Assembly: GCA_040882555.1 (NCBI GenBank)
Contig: JBBEBC010000092.1
Location: 1 to 64,000, forward strand
DNA length: 64,000 nt
Source of the DNA: M30B66 sp040882555
GTDB lineage: Bacteria; Bacteroidota; Bacteroidia; M30B66
Direction: 5' to 3'
Made by a program: the position numbers and the translations under genes. The notes beneath the pieces are model-generated. The model saw only the letters and a program-made list of their open reading frames with translations, made no database searches and was not told the DNA's origin. Below are positions 52,291-61,933 of the stretch, in pieces; position 1 is the first letter of the stretch; every line of letters starts with the position of its first letter.

Positions 52291-55164
52291 TTATTGCTTG
52301 ATTATTTTGCCAGAATATAGTTTTCCTTCAATGCTAAGGGTGTAGATATATATCCCCGGCGTTAAAGCCGAAGTATCTAAAGAAAACTTATTTCCACTGC
52401 CATTATTAAGTGATATATTCGAAATAACAACTCTTCCAGTTATATCTGAAAGTTGAATAACATCTCCTGATTTAGGTGTTTCAGGAAGTTTAAAAGTCAC
52501 GTTATTCAATACAGGATTTGGATAAACAATGATTGCCTCTGTAAATGATTGATTTAAATCATCTTCGTTATTTGTTGTTATAATTTCGTAGTTGTTAGTC
52601 GGCGGGACAATTCTTCTATCTGTGTAAACATGGTATTCTCCGGGGCCATAATTAAAGGCATTGCCTGGATTACTAACATCTAAAGAATCATTGTTTAAGT
52701 AATCGTACCAAATACCCCCGAATGGAAAGCCCGGATTCATTTCCTGTCCAACAACATCAAAATTACCCACAATTACACAATTGAAGTCATTATTCGTAAA
52801 GCGAACAACTTTTTCATATCCTCCAAGGTCCATAAAAACGCCAAGATCTCTTAGAGAAGGTTGTGTTTTCTTCAGATAAATAAGCTTTCTATAGACTTCA
52901 AATAAATCTTTTCTATTAGAATTATTGTAGTATTCCCATCGAACGGGTTTATTACTCGTTCTGCAATCTTCGTTAATTGTTCCATTCCCGCAATCGTTGA
53001 TAGAAACATCATAACCTAATTCACCAAATTGCCACATCATTTTGGGGCCTGGAAGAACTATAAAAAATGAAGCTGCAGCTTCCATCCTATCGAGAGCTGT
53101 ATTCAAGTTTTTTGTATCATATCCACCCGAGGCATTACCAAAATTAATGTTCTTATACATTAATCTTTCTTCGTCATGACTTTCCATGAATGTTTGAAGA
53201 CCATAATTGCCCCAGCCTCTCGCTTGAGGTGTTGTATTAAAAAGGTTTTGATTATTGGGCCATCCCATTGCAGCTTCGCTGTATGGTGTTCCTCCGTATC
53301 CCCAAAGCATTGCTCCATCATTTGCATAAACTATTTCTTCATCCCAAGCTCCAAAATGTTCGAAAATAATGAAGTTTGAAGGGTCTGTTTGGCGTATTGA
53401 AGCAGCATAATCAAGGAGAATATTTACTCTTCCTTGATCGTAATTACTCCAACCTCCGACATCTTGTCCGGAATTAGTTTGAGTAAAACCTTTGCTTAGG
53501 TCAAATCTGTACCCATCAATCCTAAATTCATCAATCCAATGCTTTAAATGCTTTTTAACAAAAAACTTAGTTGCAGGGCTTTCATGGTTCATATCGTAAC
53601 CCACGTTAAAAGGGTGACGTGCTGTTTGGTTAAGCCATGGACTGTTTCCTGCTGGTTGACCAAGTTCATTATTGAAATACATTTGAGACAGAGGTGAAGA
53701 GCCCCAAACGTGATTAAATACAACGTCAGATATAACAGCTATTCCACGTGCATGACAACTATCAACTAATCTTTTAAGTTCATTTTTTGGACCGTAGTAT
53801 TTATCCACAGCACTGCAAAAGCTTGGAGCATATCCCCAACTTTCATTTCCATCGAATTCAGCAACTGGCATAAGTTCGATAGCATTAACACCGAGTGTTG
53901 CAATGTATGGTAGCTTTTCAATAACCGCAGCAAAAGTTCTGTCTTCTGTAAAATCTCTTACTAACATTTCATATATCACGAGGTCCTCTTTTGGAGGCTT
54001 TGAATAAGTGTACGAGTTGTCCCAGACATATGCCTCTGGGCGAGTTTGTAAAACGCCAACTATGCCTTCTGTTATGCCAGAAGGATATTCTATAAGATTC
54101 GGATATGTTGATTCATTAATCCAAGGGTCATTCCAAGGGTCAAGTACTTTTTCGCAATATGGGTCAGCTACGCGAATTCCTTCCCAATCGATATAATACT
54201 GGAAGCGATATTCCCTGTTAGGGTCAAGATTTGGAATTTCAATCCAAAAATATTGCCCGTCAGGTGTCTTATTCATTTTAAATTCAGGGAGGAAAGACCA
54301 GTTATTGAAGTCGCCCAAGACATAAATAAAACCTTTAAATGGAGCTCGAAGCTGTAAGTAGGCAGTTGTTTCATTTGGATAAATGATACCTTCGCTTCCA
54401 TATGATGGAACTGCAGCAGTTGTAGGAGCGGAGTGTCTATTTAAATAAATTGTATCTCTAACAGTGCCGCTTCCAATAGCTTCAAAAATAAGCGTATGCA
54501 ATCCTGGAGTTAAATCATCGCTATTGAGCATGTAATTTAGAGAAGTTGAAGCTGCTTCAGAGCCAACAACGATGTCATCTAAAGTAAATTCTAAAGCTGC
54601 AGCTGCGGATGACTGCCCTGTGAACGTAATGCTTTCTCCTGTGTTCAAAAGCAAACTGTTTTGAGGATGTGAAGTGATGGAAGCAGAGAAGCCACTTGTT
54701 GCAAGATCAACGAAAATATCTCCGTTAGTTGCCGTTTTTCCTTCGAGAGTTCCTGCTGCATTTCTGAACACCATGCACAATTTTGTGATGGATGCTCCGG
54801 AGGGGATGGATGCATTTGCGTTATTATTGTTGGCATACCAATCTCTTATGCTTCCTGGTATTTGAAGGGTATATTGATTGCTCGTTCCAACTCGAGTCAT
54901 TAAAACTCGGTTATCAACCGTTGCCCAATCGCCAACAACAAACTGCCAGTTTACGCCATCCACGGTGATACCGGTATGAGCAAATATGTTCGTTCCGTCA
55001 GGCAGGTCAGCCAATTGAGCATTTCCCTGATCAGCGTTGAAGGTAATAGTTACTGCATCATTTGATGTTGGAAATGGTGGATCTAGGGTAACGATGGCCT
55101 GGGAAAACCCAGCGACCCAAAAAATTGAAAATAGAATCGATAGAAATAGATGGTTTTTTTTCAT
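52291..55164 (-). CDS. Secreted GH13 alpha-amylase-type enzyme with T9SS sorting domain
   Basis: A 957-residue exported enzyme; the ATG at 55164 (MKKNHLFLSILFS) gives the signal peptide, and 29 extra upstream codons are not used. Order: N-terminal module (about 25-160) with a W-rich strand, an Ig-like part (165-250), a CBM48-like module (255-355, FIYVLGDFNNW), then the GH13 barrel with DVVFNHVWG, nucleophile Asp in GYRFDLSKG (about 555), acid Glu in FEHFG (about 602) and Asp in ESHDEE (about 662). The last 80 residues form a T9SS type A sorting domain (VYPNPVLNNV ... GIYIYTLSIEGKLYSGKIIKQ region). It hydrolyses alpha-1,4/1,6-glucans on or outside the cell. First gene of the operon. Confidence 0.93.
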   Translation of the reverse strand: MKKNHLFLSILFSIFWVAGFSQAIVTLDPPFPTSNDAVTITFNADQGNAQLADLPDGTNIFAHTGITVDGVNWQFVVGDWATVDNRVLMTRVGTSNQYTLQIPGSIRDWYANNNNANASIPSGASITKLCMVFRNAAGTLEGKTATNGDIFVDLATSGFSASITSHPQNSLLLNTGESITFTGQSSAAAALEFTLDDIVVGSEAASTSLNYMLNSDDLTPGLHTLIFEAIGSGTVRDTIYLNRHSAPTTAAVPSYGSEGIIYPNETTAYLQLRAPFKGFIYVLGDFNNWSFLPEFKMNKTPDGQYFWIEIPNLDPNREYRFQYYIDWEGIRVADPYCEKVLDPWNDPWINESTYPNLIEYPSGITEGIVGVLQTRPEAYVWDNSYTYSKPPKEDLVIYEMLVRDFTEDRTFAAVIEKLPYIATLGVNAIELMPVAEFDGNESWGYAPSFCSAVDKYYGPKNELKRLVDSCHARGIAVISDVVFNHVWGSSPLSQMYFNNELGQPAGNSPWLNQTARHPFNVGYDMNHESPATKFFVKKHLKHWIDEFRIDGYRFDLSKGFTQTNSGQDVGGWSNYDQGRVNILLDYAASIRQTDPSNFIIFEHFGAWDEEIVYANDGAMLWGYGGTPYSEAAMGWPNNQNLFNTTPQARGWGNYGLQTFMESHDEERLMYKNINFGNASGGYDTKNLNTALDRMEAAASFFIVLPGPKMMWQFGELGYDVSINDCGNGTINEDCRTSNKPVRWEYYNNSNRKDLFEVYRKLIYLKKTQPSLRDLGVFMDLGGYEKVVRFTNNDFNCVIVGNFDVVGQEMNPGFPFGGIWYDYLNNDSLDVSNPGNAFNYGPGEYHVYTDRRIVPPTNNYEIITTNNEDDLNQSFTEAIIVYPNPVLNNVTFKLPETPKSGDVIQLSDITGRVVISNISLNNGSGNKFSLDTSALTPGIYIYTLSIEGKLYSGKIIKQ

Positions 55165-55495
55165 AGTTATTGCAACTTCACATGGTTCGAGCATCGAAGG
55201 TACTAAGTTAAGTGTAAAATTAACACTAATAGATATTAAGTGATTGCCCAATTATGTATTAAGTTATTGATAGACAGATAAATAAAATTAACAAAAAGAT
55301 GTAACGTTTGTTAATAACATTACGTCATTCAAACACGGCTCATTCGTTATTAACTAAATAAAGTTAATTTCTTAATTTAAATTTAAAAAATTGATATTTA
55401 GATAGTTAAGTGTTCATAGCGTTTCTTTGACACTTTTACTTCGGTACAAGTTTTAAGGATTTCTTAACTTCGGCCTTCGAAACAAATCTAATAAC
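55165..55495. promoter_or_regulatory. Divergent control region of the starch locus
   Basis: A 331-base AT-rich region between the GH13 gene (minus) and the starch-binding repeat protein (plus), without coding frame. The 10-base direct repeat AGTTAAGTGT occurs at 55206-55215 and 55404-55413. These may be sites of a shared maltose/starch regulator; no regulator gene is in the window. No full TAnnTTTG box was found. Confidence 0.45.
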
Positions 55496-57205
55496 ATGAA
55501 AAAACAAATACTAACTGCTGCTTTGATAATTTCAGGCTCTTTAGGTCTGATGGCTCAAAGTACAGTAACAATTCTTGTGAACATGACTGGTCAAACCCTT
55601 GATCCCAATGGTGTTCATATAGCAGGAAGCTTCCAAAGTGAAGCTGGAGCTACGGCTGACTGGCAGCCAGGAGAAACTCCAATGAATGATGAAGGAGGAG
55701 GAATTTACTCGTTCTCAAGCATGCTGCCTGATGGGACTTATGAATTTAAGTTTATTAATGGCAATGATGGGCCTATGGAAGAATCTATTCCAGTAGAAAG
55801 TCAAGTAGGAACTGGAAATCCAAATAGATTTTTCGTTGTTGACGGGAATGATTTAATTATTCCTCCAATTTATTTTGGTCAGAATGGTGGAAGCGACGGA
55901 ATTGTTGAATTATCAATGGTTCGCTTTTCTGTTGATATGACAGGTTCTACTGTTGCTGCTGAAGGTATTTCTTCTGCTGGTTCATGGCAGACCGCTGCTG
56001 GAGGAATTTCTGATTGGGTTGCTGGTCAAAATAAATTATATGATGTAGACCCTAACGATAATCTGGATGTTTACACAGGAATCTATTATATTCCTTCTAC
56101 GTTAGGTCCTTTTGAATATAAATTTGTTAACGGAAGTGCATTTGAAGATGTACCTTCAGGATGCGCTACAAATAACAATAGAACATTAGTAATTGATGGA
56201 TCAGCGGTTCTTGAAAAATACTGCTTTGGAACGTGTACTGATGTCTGTGTTGAATTACCTACGTATTCACTTACTTTAAATGTTGATATGAATTTCAATT
56301 GCAATTTCCAAGTTGGAGTTGATGATTCTGTTGATGTTGCGGGAACTTTTAATGGTTTTTCAGGCGGTCCTGCGTTTTTAATGTCGGATGATGACAATGA
56401 TGGAATTTTCACTATTACTTTAGAAAACATCAATTCAGGAGAAGTAAAGTATAAGGCAAGAATTATTCGCAACGCTGACTTTGGAAGTGGCTGGGAAGGT
56501 GGAGGAGATAAGATCATCCAACTTGGAAGCGACACAACTATGGAAGCAAGATGCTTTGGTTCTGATGTGTTAGGAGCTTGCGCACCTATTCCTGCACCAT
56601 CTTCAATTACATTCAGAGTTGACTTGACAGATGAAACTCCTGCTGCTAACATTTTCGTGATTGGTGATTTTACAACCCCGGCATTTCAAAATGGTGCAAT
56701 TGAATTAACTCCTGTTGCTCCTGGTGTTTATGAAACTACAGTTGATGATATTTGTCCAGGGTCAATTAATTACAAGTTTGTAAATGGTGATGTATTTACA
56801 CCAGCAAATGAAGAATCATTCCCTGACGAAATGGACCGCGACTGTGTAATTCCTAATGGAAAAGGTGGATTTAACAGAACGTACACTCGTACATCTGCTG
56901 ATCCTGTGACTTTAGCATACAAATTCAATACTTGCCAAGAAATTGTTGGTTTAGAAGAAGTTGTTTCTCCTATCTCGGCTATGTATCCAAACCCAGCGGA
57001 TCTTTCAACTAAGATTCAGTTTGCTTCTGAAAATTCATCTTATACAGTTGTTATAAGCGATATCATGGGTAAAAGAATAGAGCAAGTTAATAATGTTCGT
57101 GGAAGCTACATTGTACAGCGTGGAAACCTAAGTTCAGGTATTTATGTTGTTGAGGTAACTGATACAAAAGGGAATACTGCAACTCAGAAATTGATTTTCA
57201 ACTAA
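55496..57205 (+). CDS. T9SS-secreted protein with four starch-binding-like modules
   Basis: A 569-residue exported protein with signal peptide (to about residue 20). Four modules follow, at about 21-130, 141-255, 258-365 and 374-475, each with the plan hydrophobic-VDMT or VNMT start, a V-x-I-A-G-S/D-F strand, W or F, a Y-x-F/T strand and a final YEFKFxNG strand, like CBM20/CBM48 glycogen- and starch-binding domains. The C terminus (about 485-569) is a T9SS type A sorting domain (MYPNPADLS, then SSGIYVVEV). It has no catalytic domain, and is placed divergent from the GH13-SusCD operon, so it is probably a surface starch-binding protein. Confidence 0.85.
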   Translation: MKKQILTAALIISGSLGLMAQSTVTILVNMTGQTLDPNGVHIAGSFQSEAGATADWQPGETPMNDEGGGIYSFSSMLPDGTYEFKFINGNDGPMEESIPVESQVGTGNPNRFFVVDGNDLIIPPIYFGQNGGSDGIVELSMVRFSVDMTGSTVAAEGISSAGSWQTAAGGISDWVAGQNKLYDVDPNDNLDVYTGIYYIPSTLGPFEYKFVNGSAFEDVPSGCATNNNRTLVIDGSAVLEKYCFGTCTDVCVELPTYSLTLNVDMNFNCNFQVGVDDSVDVAGTFNGFSGGPAFLMSDDDNDGIFTITLENINSGEVKYKARIIRNADFGSGWEGGGDKIIQLGSDTTMEARCFGSDVLGACAPIPAPSSITFRVDLTDETPAANIFVIGDFTTPAFQNGAIELTPVAPGVYETTVDDICPGSINYKFVNGDVFTPANEESFPDEMDRDCVIPNGKGGFNRTYTRTSADPVTLAYKFNTCQEIVGLEEVVSPISAMYPNPADLSTKIQFASENSSYTVVISDIMGKRIEQVNNVRGSYIVQRGNLSSGIYVVEVTDTKGNTATQKLIFN

Positions 57206-57227
57206 GAAAACCATTTCACATAATTTT

Positions 57228-57257
57228 AAAGGCGGGCTATTTAGTCCGCCTTTTTTA
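57228..57257 (+). terminator. Intrinsic terminator after the starch-binding repeat protein
   Basis: Stem AAAGGCGG/CCGCCTTT with a 10-base loop, followed by a T run, 23 bases after the stop codon. Confidence 0.85.
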
Positions 57258-57367
57258 TTTGTTTTATTTTAATAGTCACTTTAGCATGCAATAAGTATGA
57301 GCAAAATTTGAAGGAATTTTTATGATTAACATAAAAGCATACTTTGTATCAAGGAAAAGTATCAAAA

Positions 57368-58249
57368 ATGAGACGAATTGATTTCATTAAAACGTTAATG
57401 CTCACTCCCTTAGTTGGAAAAACAATGAAATTAAGTGCTTTAAATAGGCTGTCAGGTTTACAAAATTCTTCAAAAATGCCTGTTTTATTTATTGGGCATG
57501 GCAGTCCTATGAACGCAATAGAAGAGAATAGCTTCGTTACCGGAATTAGAAAAGTTGGTAAAGAAGTTCAGAAGCCAAGTGCGATTCTTTGTATTTCAGC
57601 TCATTGGGAAACAAAAGGAACATTTGTAACAGCTATGGAATCACCAAGAACGATTCATGATTTTGGTGGTTTCCCAAAAGAGCTTTATGATGTTCAATAC
57701 CCAGCACCAGGAAGCCCTGATTTAGCTAGAGAGACGAAAAGAATAGTTTCACAAACAGACATAGGATTAGATCTTAACTGGGGATTAGACCATGGAGCGT
57801 GGAGTGTTATTAAACATTTATATCCAGCAGCGGATGTTCCAACTATTCAATTGAGCATAGACTATACTAAACCAGCGCAATACCACTTTGAATTAGCAAA
57901 AGAATTGTCATCACTTAGGCAAAAGGGTGTTTTAATAGTGGGAAGTGGAAACATGGTTCATAATCTAGGTTTGGTAGCTTGGGAAAAGCTCTCCGGGGAG
58001 CCTTATGCATATGATTGGGCAATTGAAGCAAGTGAAGCAATGAAATCAGATATTTTAAATGAGAATTTTCAAAATCTGGTTGAGTTTAAAAAACGAGGAA
58101 AAGCATTTGATTTAGCTATTCCAACGCCTGAACATTTCATTCCATTACTTTTTGCATTGGCATTAAAAGATAAAAATGATGAAACAAGCATTTTTAATGA
58201 CCATCCTATTGGAGGGTCATTATCAATGACATCAATAAAGTTTGAATGA
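57368..58249 (+). CDS. ygiD: DODA-type extradiol aromatic ring-opening dioxygenase
   Basis: A 293-residue protein; the ATG at 57368 (MRRIDFIKTLMLTP) is chosen over a TTG at 57344. The class III dioxygenase fold shows metal ligands and nearby motifs in FIGHGSPMNAIE, SAHWET, HDFGGFPKELYDVQYPAPG, DHGAWSVIKHLYP and GSGNMVHNL, as in the LigB/4,5-DOPA dioxygenase family. The RRxDFIK-like N terminus resembles Tat or signal leaders of Bacteroidota enzymes, but the motif is imperfect. The natural substrate is unknown. A TACTTTGT promoter-like element lies about 20 bases before the ATG. Confidence 0.88.
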   Translation: MRRIDFIKTLMLTPLVGKTMKLSALNRLSGLQNSSKMPVLFIGHGSPMNAIEENSFVTGIRKVGKEVQKPSAILCISAHWETKGTFVTAMESPRTIHDFGGFPKELYDVQYPAPGSPDLARETKRIVSQTDIGLDLNWGLDHGAWSVIKHLYPAADVPTIQLSIDYTKPAQYHFELAKELSSLRQKGVLIVGSGNMVHNLGLVAWEKLSGEPYAYDWAIEASEAMKSDILNENFQNLVEFKKRGKAFDLAIPTPEHFIPLLFALALKDKNDETSIFNDHPIGGSLSMTSIKFE

Positions 58250-58338
58250 AATACGTTTGAGTTTTGAAATAGGATATTCATCCTTTTGCGTTGAATTTTT
58301 CAAAAAGCATAAACTCAATGCAAAGAATCAGCAGCGAA

Positions 58339-59610
58339 CTAAGGGTGCATCATTTCAAATTGGAGGAGATAGACAGCGGCTCCAGCAAGATATCCCAATA
58401 AGGCAATAAAGCCCATTTTTCTAAGGTACCAGATGAAGTCTATTTTCTCTAATCCCATAGCAGCAACACCGGCAGCTGAACCAATAATAAGAACACTACC
58501 TCCAGTGCCTGCGCAATAGGCAATGAATTGCCATATTTTGTGATCGGCCGGGTAAACGGCCATATCATACATTCCCATTGAAGCGGCTACAAGTGGAACG
58601 TTATCTACTATTGCGGAAAGAAGCCCGATGCCGATAATGATTATGTCCTTATTACCGATAGTATCATCCATCCACGTAGCAACATGTTCGAGAACGTGCA
58701 GTGACTCTAATCCTGCTACGGCGAGCAGGATGCCCAAGAAGAACAAAAGGCTCGGCATATCGATTCTCATGAGGGCATTTGCAGCATTATACTTTTCTTT
58801 TACTTCTTCTTTTTTGTTGCGATGCAATAAATCAGAAACCATCCAAAGTACGCCGAGCGCTAAAAGCATTCCAACGTAGGGGGGAAGATGTGTTATTTGC
58901 TTGAAGATAGGAACGCTCATCAAACCACCAACACCTAAAAAGAAAATGAGTTTATTCTCCGGCTCTATTTCTTTTCTTTTCATTTTAGGCAAGTCTCCTT
59001 CTAGGTTTTTACCTTGAAAAAGAGTTACATAGATTAATGGAACCAAAGCACAAACAACACTAGGAAGAAAAAGTGTTTTAATAATATTCATGGTAGTTAT
59101 CTGACCACCTATCCAAAGCATTGTAGTAGTAACATCACCAATTGGAGACCAGGCACCTCCTGCGTTGGCAGCAATAACTGTCATACCAGCAAAAAACAAT
59201 CGCTGATCTCTTCTTTCAATGAGCTTTCTTACTAATGAAACCATAACAATGGTTGTGGTAAGGTTATCTAGTATGGCAGAGAAGAAGAAAGTAAGTATGG
59301 CTAGAATCCACATCAGCCTTAGCTTGCTGCGGGTTGTTATTCTGTTAGTAATAAGGTTAAAACCATCATGCGCATCAATGACCTCAACAATAGTCATTGC
59401 ACCGACAAGGAAGAAAAGAATTTCAGAGATAGAGCTTAGGTGATGAGCCATTTCCGACACGGTATCTCTAGCGGGCCAACCTATGGTATAGATGGTCCAA
59501 ATGAGGATTCCCATTAAAATGGCAGATCCTGATTTGTTAATCTTTAATGGGTGTTCAAGAGCAATGGATGAATATCCAAGGATAAAAATGGCAATGATTA
59601 ATTCAAGCAT
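58339..59610 (-). CDS. nhaD: NhaD-type Na+/H+ antiporter
   Basis: A 423-residue inner-membrane protein with about 12 hydrophobic segments. The family marks SAILDNLTTTIVM and ANAGGAWSPIGDVTTTMLWIGGQ are intact and include the conserved Asp residues and the Thr-rich segment; the C-terminal half repeats the plan in LLSAIVDNVPLVAASMGMY. It exchanges sodium for protons, in keeping with a saline habitat. It is third in the unit with ALDH7 and a small lipoprotein (45-base spacing). Confidence 0.94.
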   Translation of the reverse strand: MLELIIAIFILGYSSIALEHPLKINKSGSAILMGILIWTIYTIGWPARDTVSEMAHHLSSISEILFFLVGAMTIVEVIDAHDGFNLITNRITTRSKLRLMWILAILTFFFSAILDNLTTTIVMVSLVRKLIERRDQRLFFAGMTVIAANAGGAWSPIGDVTTTMLWIGGQITTMNIIKTLFLPSVVCALVPLIYVTLFQGKNLEGDLPKMKRKEIEPENKLIFFLGVGGLMSVPIFKQITHLPPYVGMLLALGVLWMVSDLLHRNKKEEVKEKYNAANALMRIDMPSLLFFLGILLAVAGLESLHVLEHVATWMDDTIGNKDIIIIGIGLLSAIVDNVPLVAASMGMYDMAVYPADHKIWQFIAYCAGTGGSVLIIGSAAGVAAMGLEKIDFIWYLRKMGFIALLGYLAGAAVYLLQFEMMHP

Positions 59611-59655
59611 AGAAATCTTAGTGGAATATGAGTAGAAAGGCTAAGCCTATTTTTT

Positions 59656-60204
59656 TCAGTTTGCGAATATAACTGAAACCTCATAAATGCTTGGGCTTAG
59701 ATTGCCGATTTGCTGAGAACCACTCACAAAATAGCCGCTATCGGGCACGAAGCGCCAGAAAAGTTCGGAACTTAAAATCATGGATTTATCTTCTTTCCGA
59801 ACCTCAAGCCATTTCACAGAATCAGCATGCATTTCGAAGGCACAGTATTTCACAGGAAGCTTATCGTCATTTGTTTTATAAGTAACAATTATTCCATTAT
59901 TACTCATTGAAGTATCAACGACATACTTACCAATGTAAGATGATTTGTTTAGATCGATATTGCTAAAAATAGCTAATTCATCCTTCCAAGATTCTGGTTT
60001 CATAGAAACCGATTCTTGTTCATCAGCTGTTTTGAGAAGTTTGATTTCTGTTTTGCCAGATGAATCTAGACGTTTTGTCTCACTTTCAAAAAAGGAAGGA
60101 ATATCAAAATACTGAATTGCTTTAATTTCTGAAGGAGTTTCTAAGCAAGACCCGGAAATTAAAATAAGCAGAAGAAGGATACTTCTAATTACTGCTTTTA
60201 TCAT
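59656..60204 (-). CDS. Small lipoprotein of unknown function
   Basis: A 182-residue lipoprotein (lipobox ISGSC, Cys about residue 20). The mature part has a helical start (FDIPSFFESETKRLDSSGKTEI) and beta strands later. I do not recognise a family. The start shares TAATG with the ALDH7 stop, so the two are coupled. Confidence 0.7.
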   Translation of the reverse strand: MIKAVIRSILLLLILISGSCLETPSEIKAIQYFDIPSFFESETKRLDSSGKTEIKLLKTADEQESVSMKPESWKDELAIFSNIDLNKSSYIGKYVVDTSMSNNGIIVTYKTNDDKLPVKYCAFEMHADSVKWLEVRKEDKSMILSSELFWRFVPDSGYFVSGSQQIGNLSPSIYEVSVIFAN

Positions 60205-61757
60205 TAAAAATCGAACTTAATTCCTTGCGCTAACGGCAGGTTAGAACCATAGTTGATGGTATTTGTCTGACGACGCATATATGCTTTCCATGCATCAGAG
60301 CCAGACTCACGTCCACCGCCAGTTTCTTTTTCGCCACCAAAGGCTCCGCCTATCTCAGCACCAGAAGTTCCAATGTTTACATTGGCAATACCACAATCAG
60401 AACCAGCGGTTGATAAGAACAATTCCATTTCACGCATATTAGTAGTAAAAATGGAAGAAGAAAGCCCTTGGGGAACACCATTCTGAAGATCTATTGCCTC
60501 TTCAATGGTTTTGTACTTGATTAGATATAAAATAGGAGCAAAGGTCTCTTCTTGAACAATTTCGAAATGATTTTCAGCTTCAATAATGCAAGGTTTTACA
60601 TAACAACCGCTTTCATATCCTTCTCCATTTAATACTCCACCTTCAACTAAAACTTTTCCGCCTTCAGAAATTGCCTTCTTGATGGCATTTGAATAGTCTT
60701 CAACAGCTTTTGTATCGATAAGTGGCCCAACGTGATTTGATTGGTCTAATGGATTTCCTATTGAAAGTTGAGAATAAGCACTTTTAAGTACGTCGCAAAC
60801 CTTATCATAAATGCTTTCATGAATGATTAGTCTTCTGGTTGAAGTACAACGTTGACCAGCGGTTCCTACAGCTCCAAAAACAGAACCTACTAGCACCATT
60901 TTTAAGTCAGCATCCGGAGTTACGATAATTGCATTGTTACCACCGAGTTCAAGGATTGTTTTACCAAAGCGCTCTGCAACAGTTTTTGAAACGTGGCGTC
61001 CGATTCTGGTAGATCCTGTGAAAGAAACGAGTGAAACACGTTTATCATTATTCAATAAATCTCCGCTAGCGTTTCCAACAACAAGGCCTGAGACACCTTC
61101 TGGTACATTATTTCTTTTTAGGACATCAGTAATTATATTCTGACAAGCAATTGCACATAAAGGAACTTTTGAAGAGGGTTTCCAAATACAAACATCGCCA
61201 CAAACCCATGCAAGCATTGAGTTCCAAGACCAAACAGCAACCGGGAAATTGAATGCAGAGATAATTCCTACAATTCCAAGAGGGTGATATTGCTCATACA
61301 TTCTATGATCAGGTCTCTCGCTATGCATGGTTAAACCATAAAGCTGACGTGAAAGGCCTACGGCAAAATCACAGATATCAATCATTTCCTGAACTTCTCC
61401 TAGTCCTTCTTGAAGGCTTTTTCCCATTTCATAAGAAACAAGTTTACCAAGGGCATCTTTCTTTTCGCGAAGTGCATCACCCATTTGGCGGACGATTTCA
61501 CCGCGCTTTGGCGCTGGCATTTTTCGCCAAGTTTTAAATGCTTCTTGAGATTGTTTCACAACCATTTCGTAGTCAAACTCTCCAGCACACTTAACTTTTG
61601 CAATTAAACTACCGTCAACAGGAGAATAAGATTCAATCCATTTACCTGAACCTTCGAACCACTGAATTCCGGTTGAAACACCCGTGTTTTCTGGTTGAAT
61701 GCCAAGTTCTTTTAACACTGGAGAAATATCTGTTGATGACAAAGTTGCTGTGCTCAT
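60204..61757 (-). CDS. ALDH7-type aldehyde dehydrogenase (antiquitin / aminoadipate-semialdehyde class)
   Basis: A 517-residue NAD(P)-dependent dehydrogenase. The general-base Glu lies in LELGGNNAIIV, the nucleophilic Cys at about residue 304 in GTAGQRCTSTRR, and the cofactor loop in FTGSTRIGR. GNNAI, TAGQRC and the VGPLIDTKAVEDYSNAI segment fit class ALDH7, which oxidises aminoadipate semialdehyde (lysine degradation) or betaine aldehyde; the substrate here is not certain. A full-match TACCTTTGC box lies 24 bases before the ATG. First gene of a unit with a lipoprotein and NhaD. Confidence 0.92.
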   Translation of the reverse strand: MSTATLSSTDISPVLKELGIQPENTGVSTGIQWFEGSGKWIESYSPVDGSLIAKVKCAGEFDYEMVVKQSQEAFKTWRKMPAPKRGEIVRQMGDALREKKDALGKLVSYEMGKSLQEGLGEVQEMIDICDFAVGLSRQLYGLTMHSERPDHRMYEQYHPLGIVGIISAFNFPVAVWSWNSMLAWVCGDVCIWKPSSKVPLCAIACQNIITDVLKRNNVPEGVSGLVVGNASGDLLNNDKRVSLVSFTGSTRIGRHVSKTVAERFGKTILELGGNNAIIVTPDADLKMVLVGSVFGAVGTAGQRCTSTRRLIIHESIYDKVCDVLKSAYSQLSIGNPLDQSNHVGPLIDTKAVEDYSNAIKKAISEGGKVLVEGGVLNGEGYESGCYVKPCIIEAENHFEIVQEETFAPILYLIKYKTIEEAIDLQNGVPQGLSSSIFTTNMREMELFLSTAGSDCGIANVNIGTSGAEIGGAFGGEKETGGGRESGSDAWKAYMRRQTNTINYGSNLPLAQGIKFDF

Positions 61758-61780
61758 GATGTATTACGATTTTGGAGGTG

Positions 61781-61789
61781 CAAAGGTAA
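61781..61789 (-). promoter_or_regulatory. -7 box of the ALDH7 operon
   Basis: On the minus strand TACCTTTGC is a full match to TAnnTTTGc, 24 bases before the ATG at 61757. Confidence 0.6.
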
Positions 61790-61933
61790 GAAAAAAGGGG
61801 GAAGGATGAGAGGAGAAGGTTCAAACAGGTAGAATGAAAAGGGTGGCGACGATGGAATATTCCCTAATCATCAAATTACCAGGTAAGGTTAGAATTTCAA
61901 TGAGCTATCTGGCTTTTAAACCTTCAAAAGAGC

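Noticed and set aside
55165..55251. N-terminal extension of the GH13 enzyme by 29 codons
   Set aside because: It precedes a clean signal peptide that begins at 55164.
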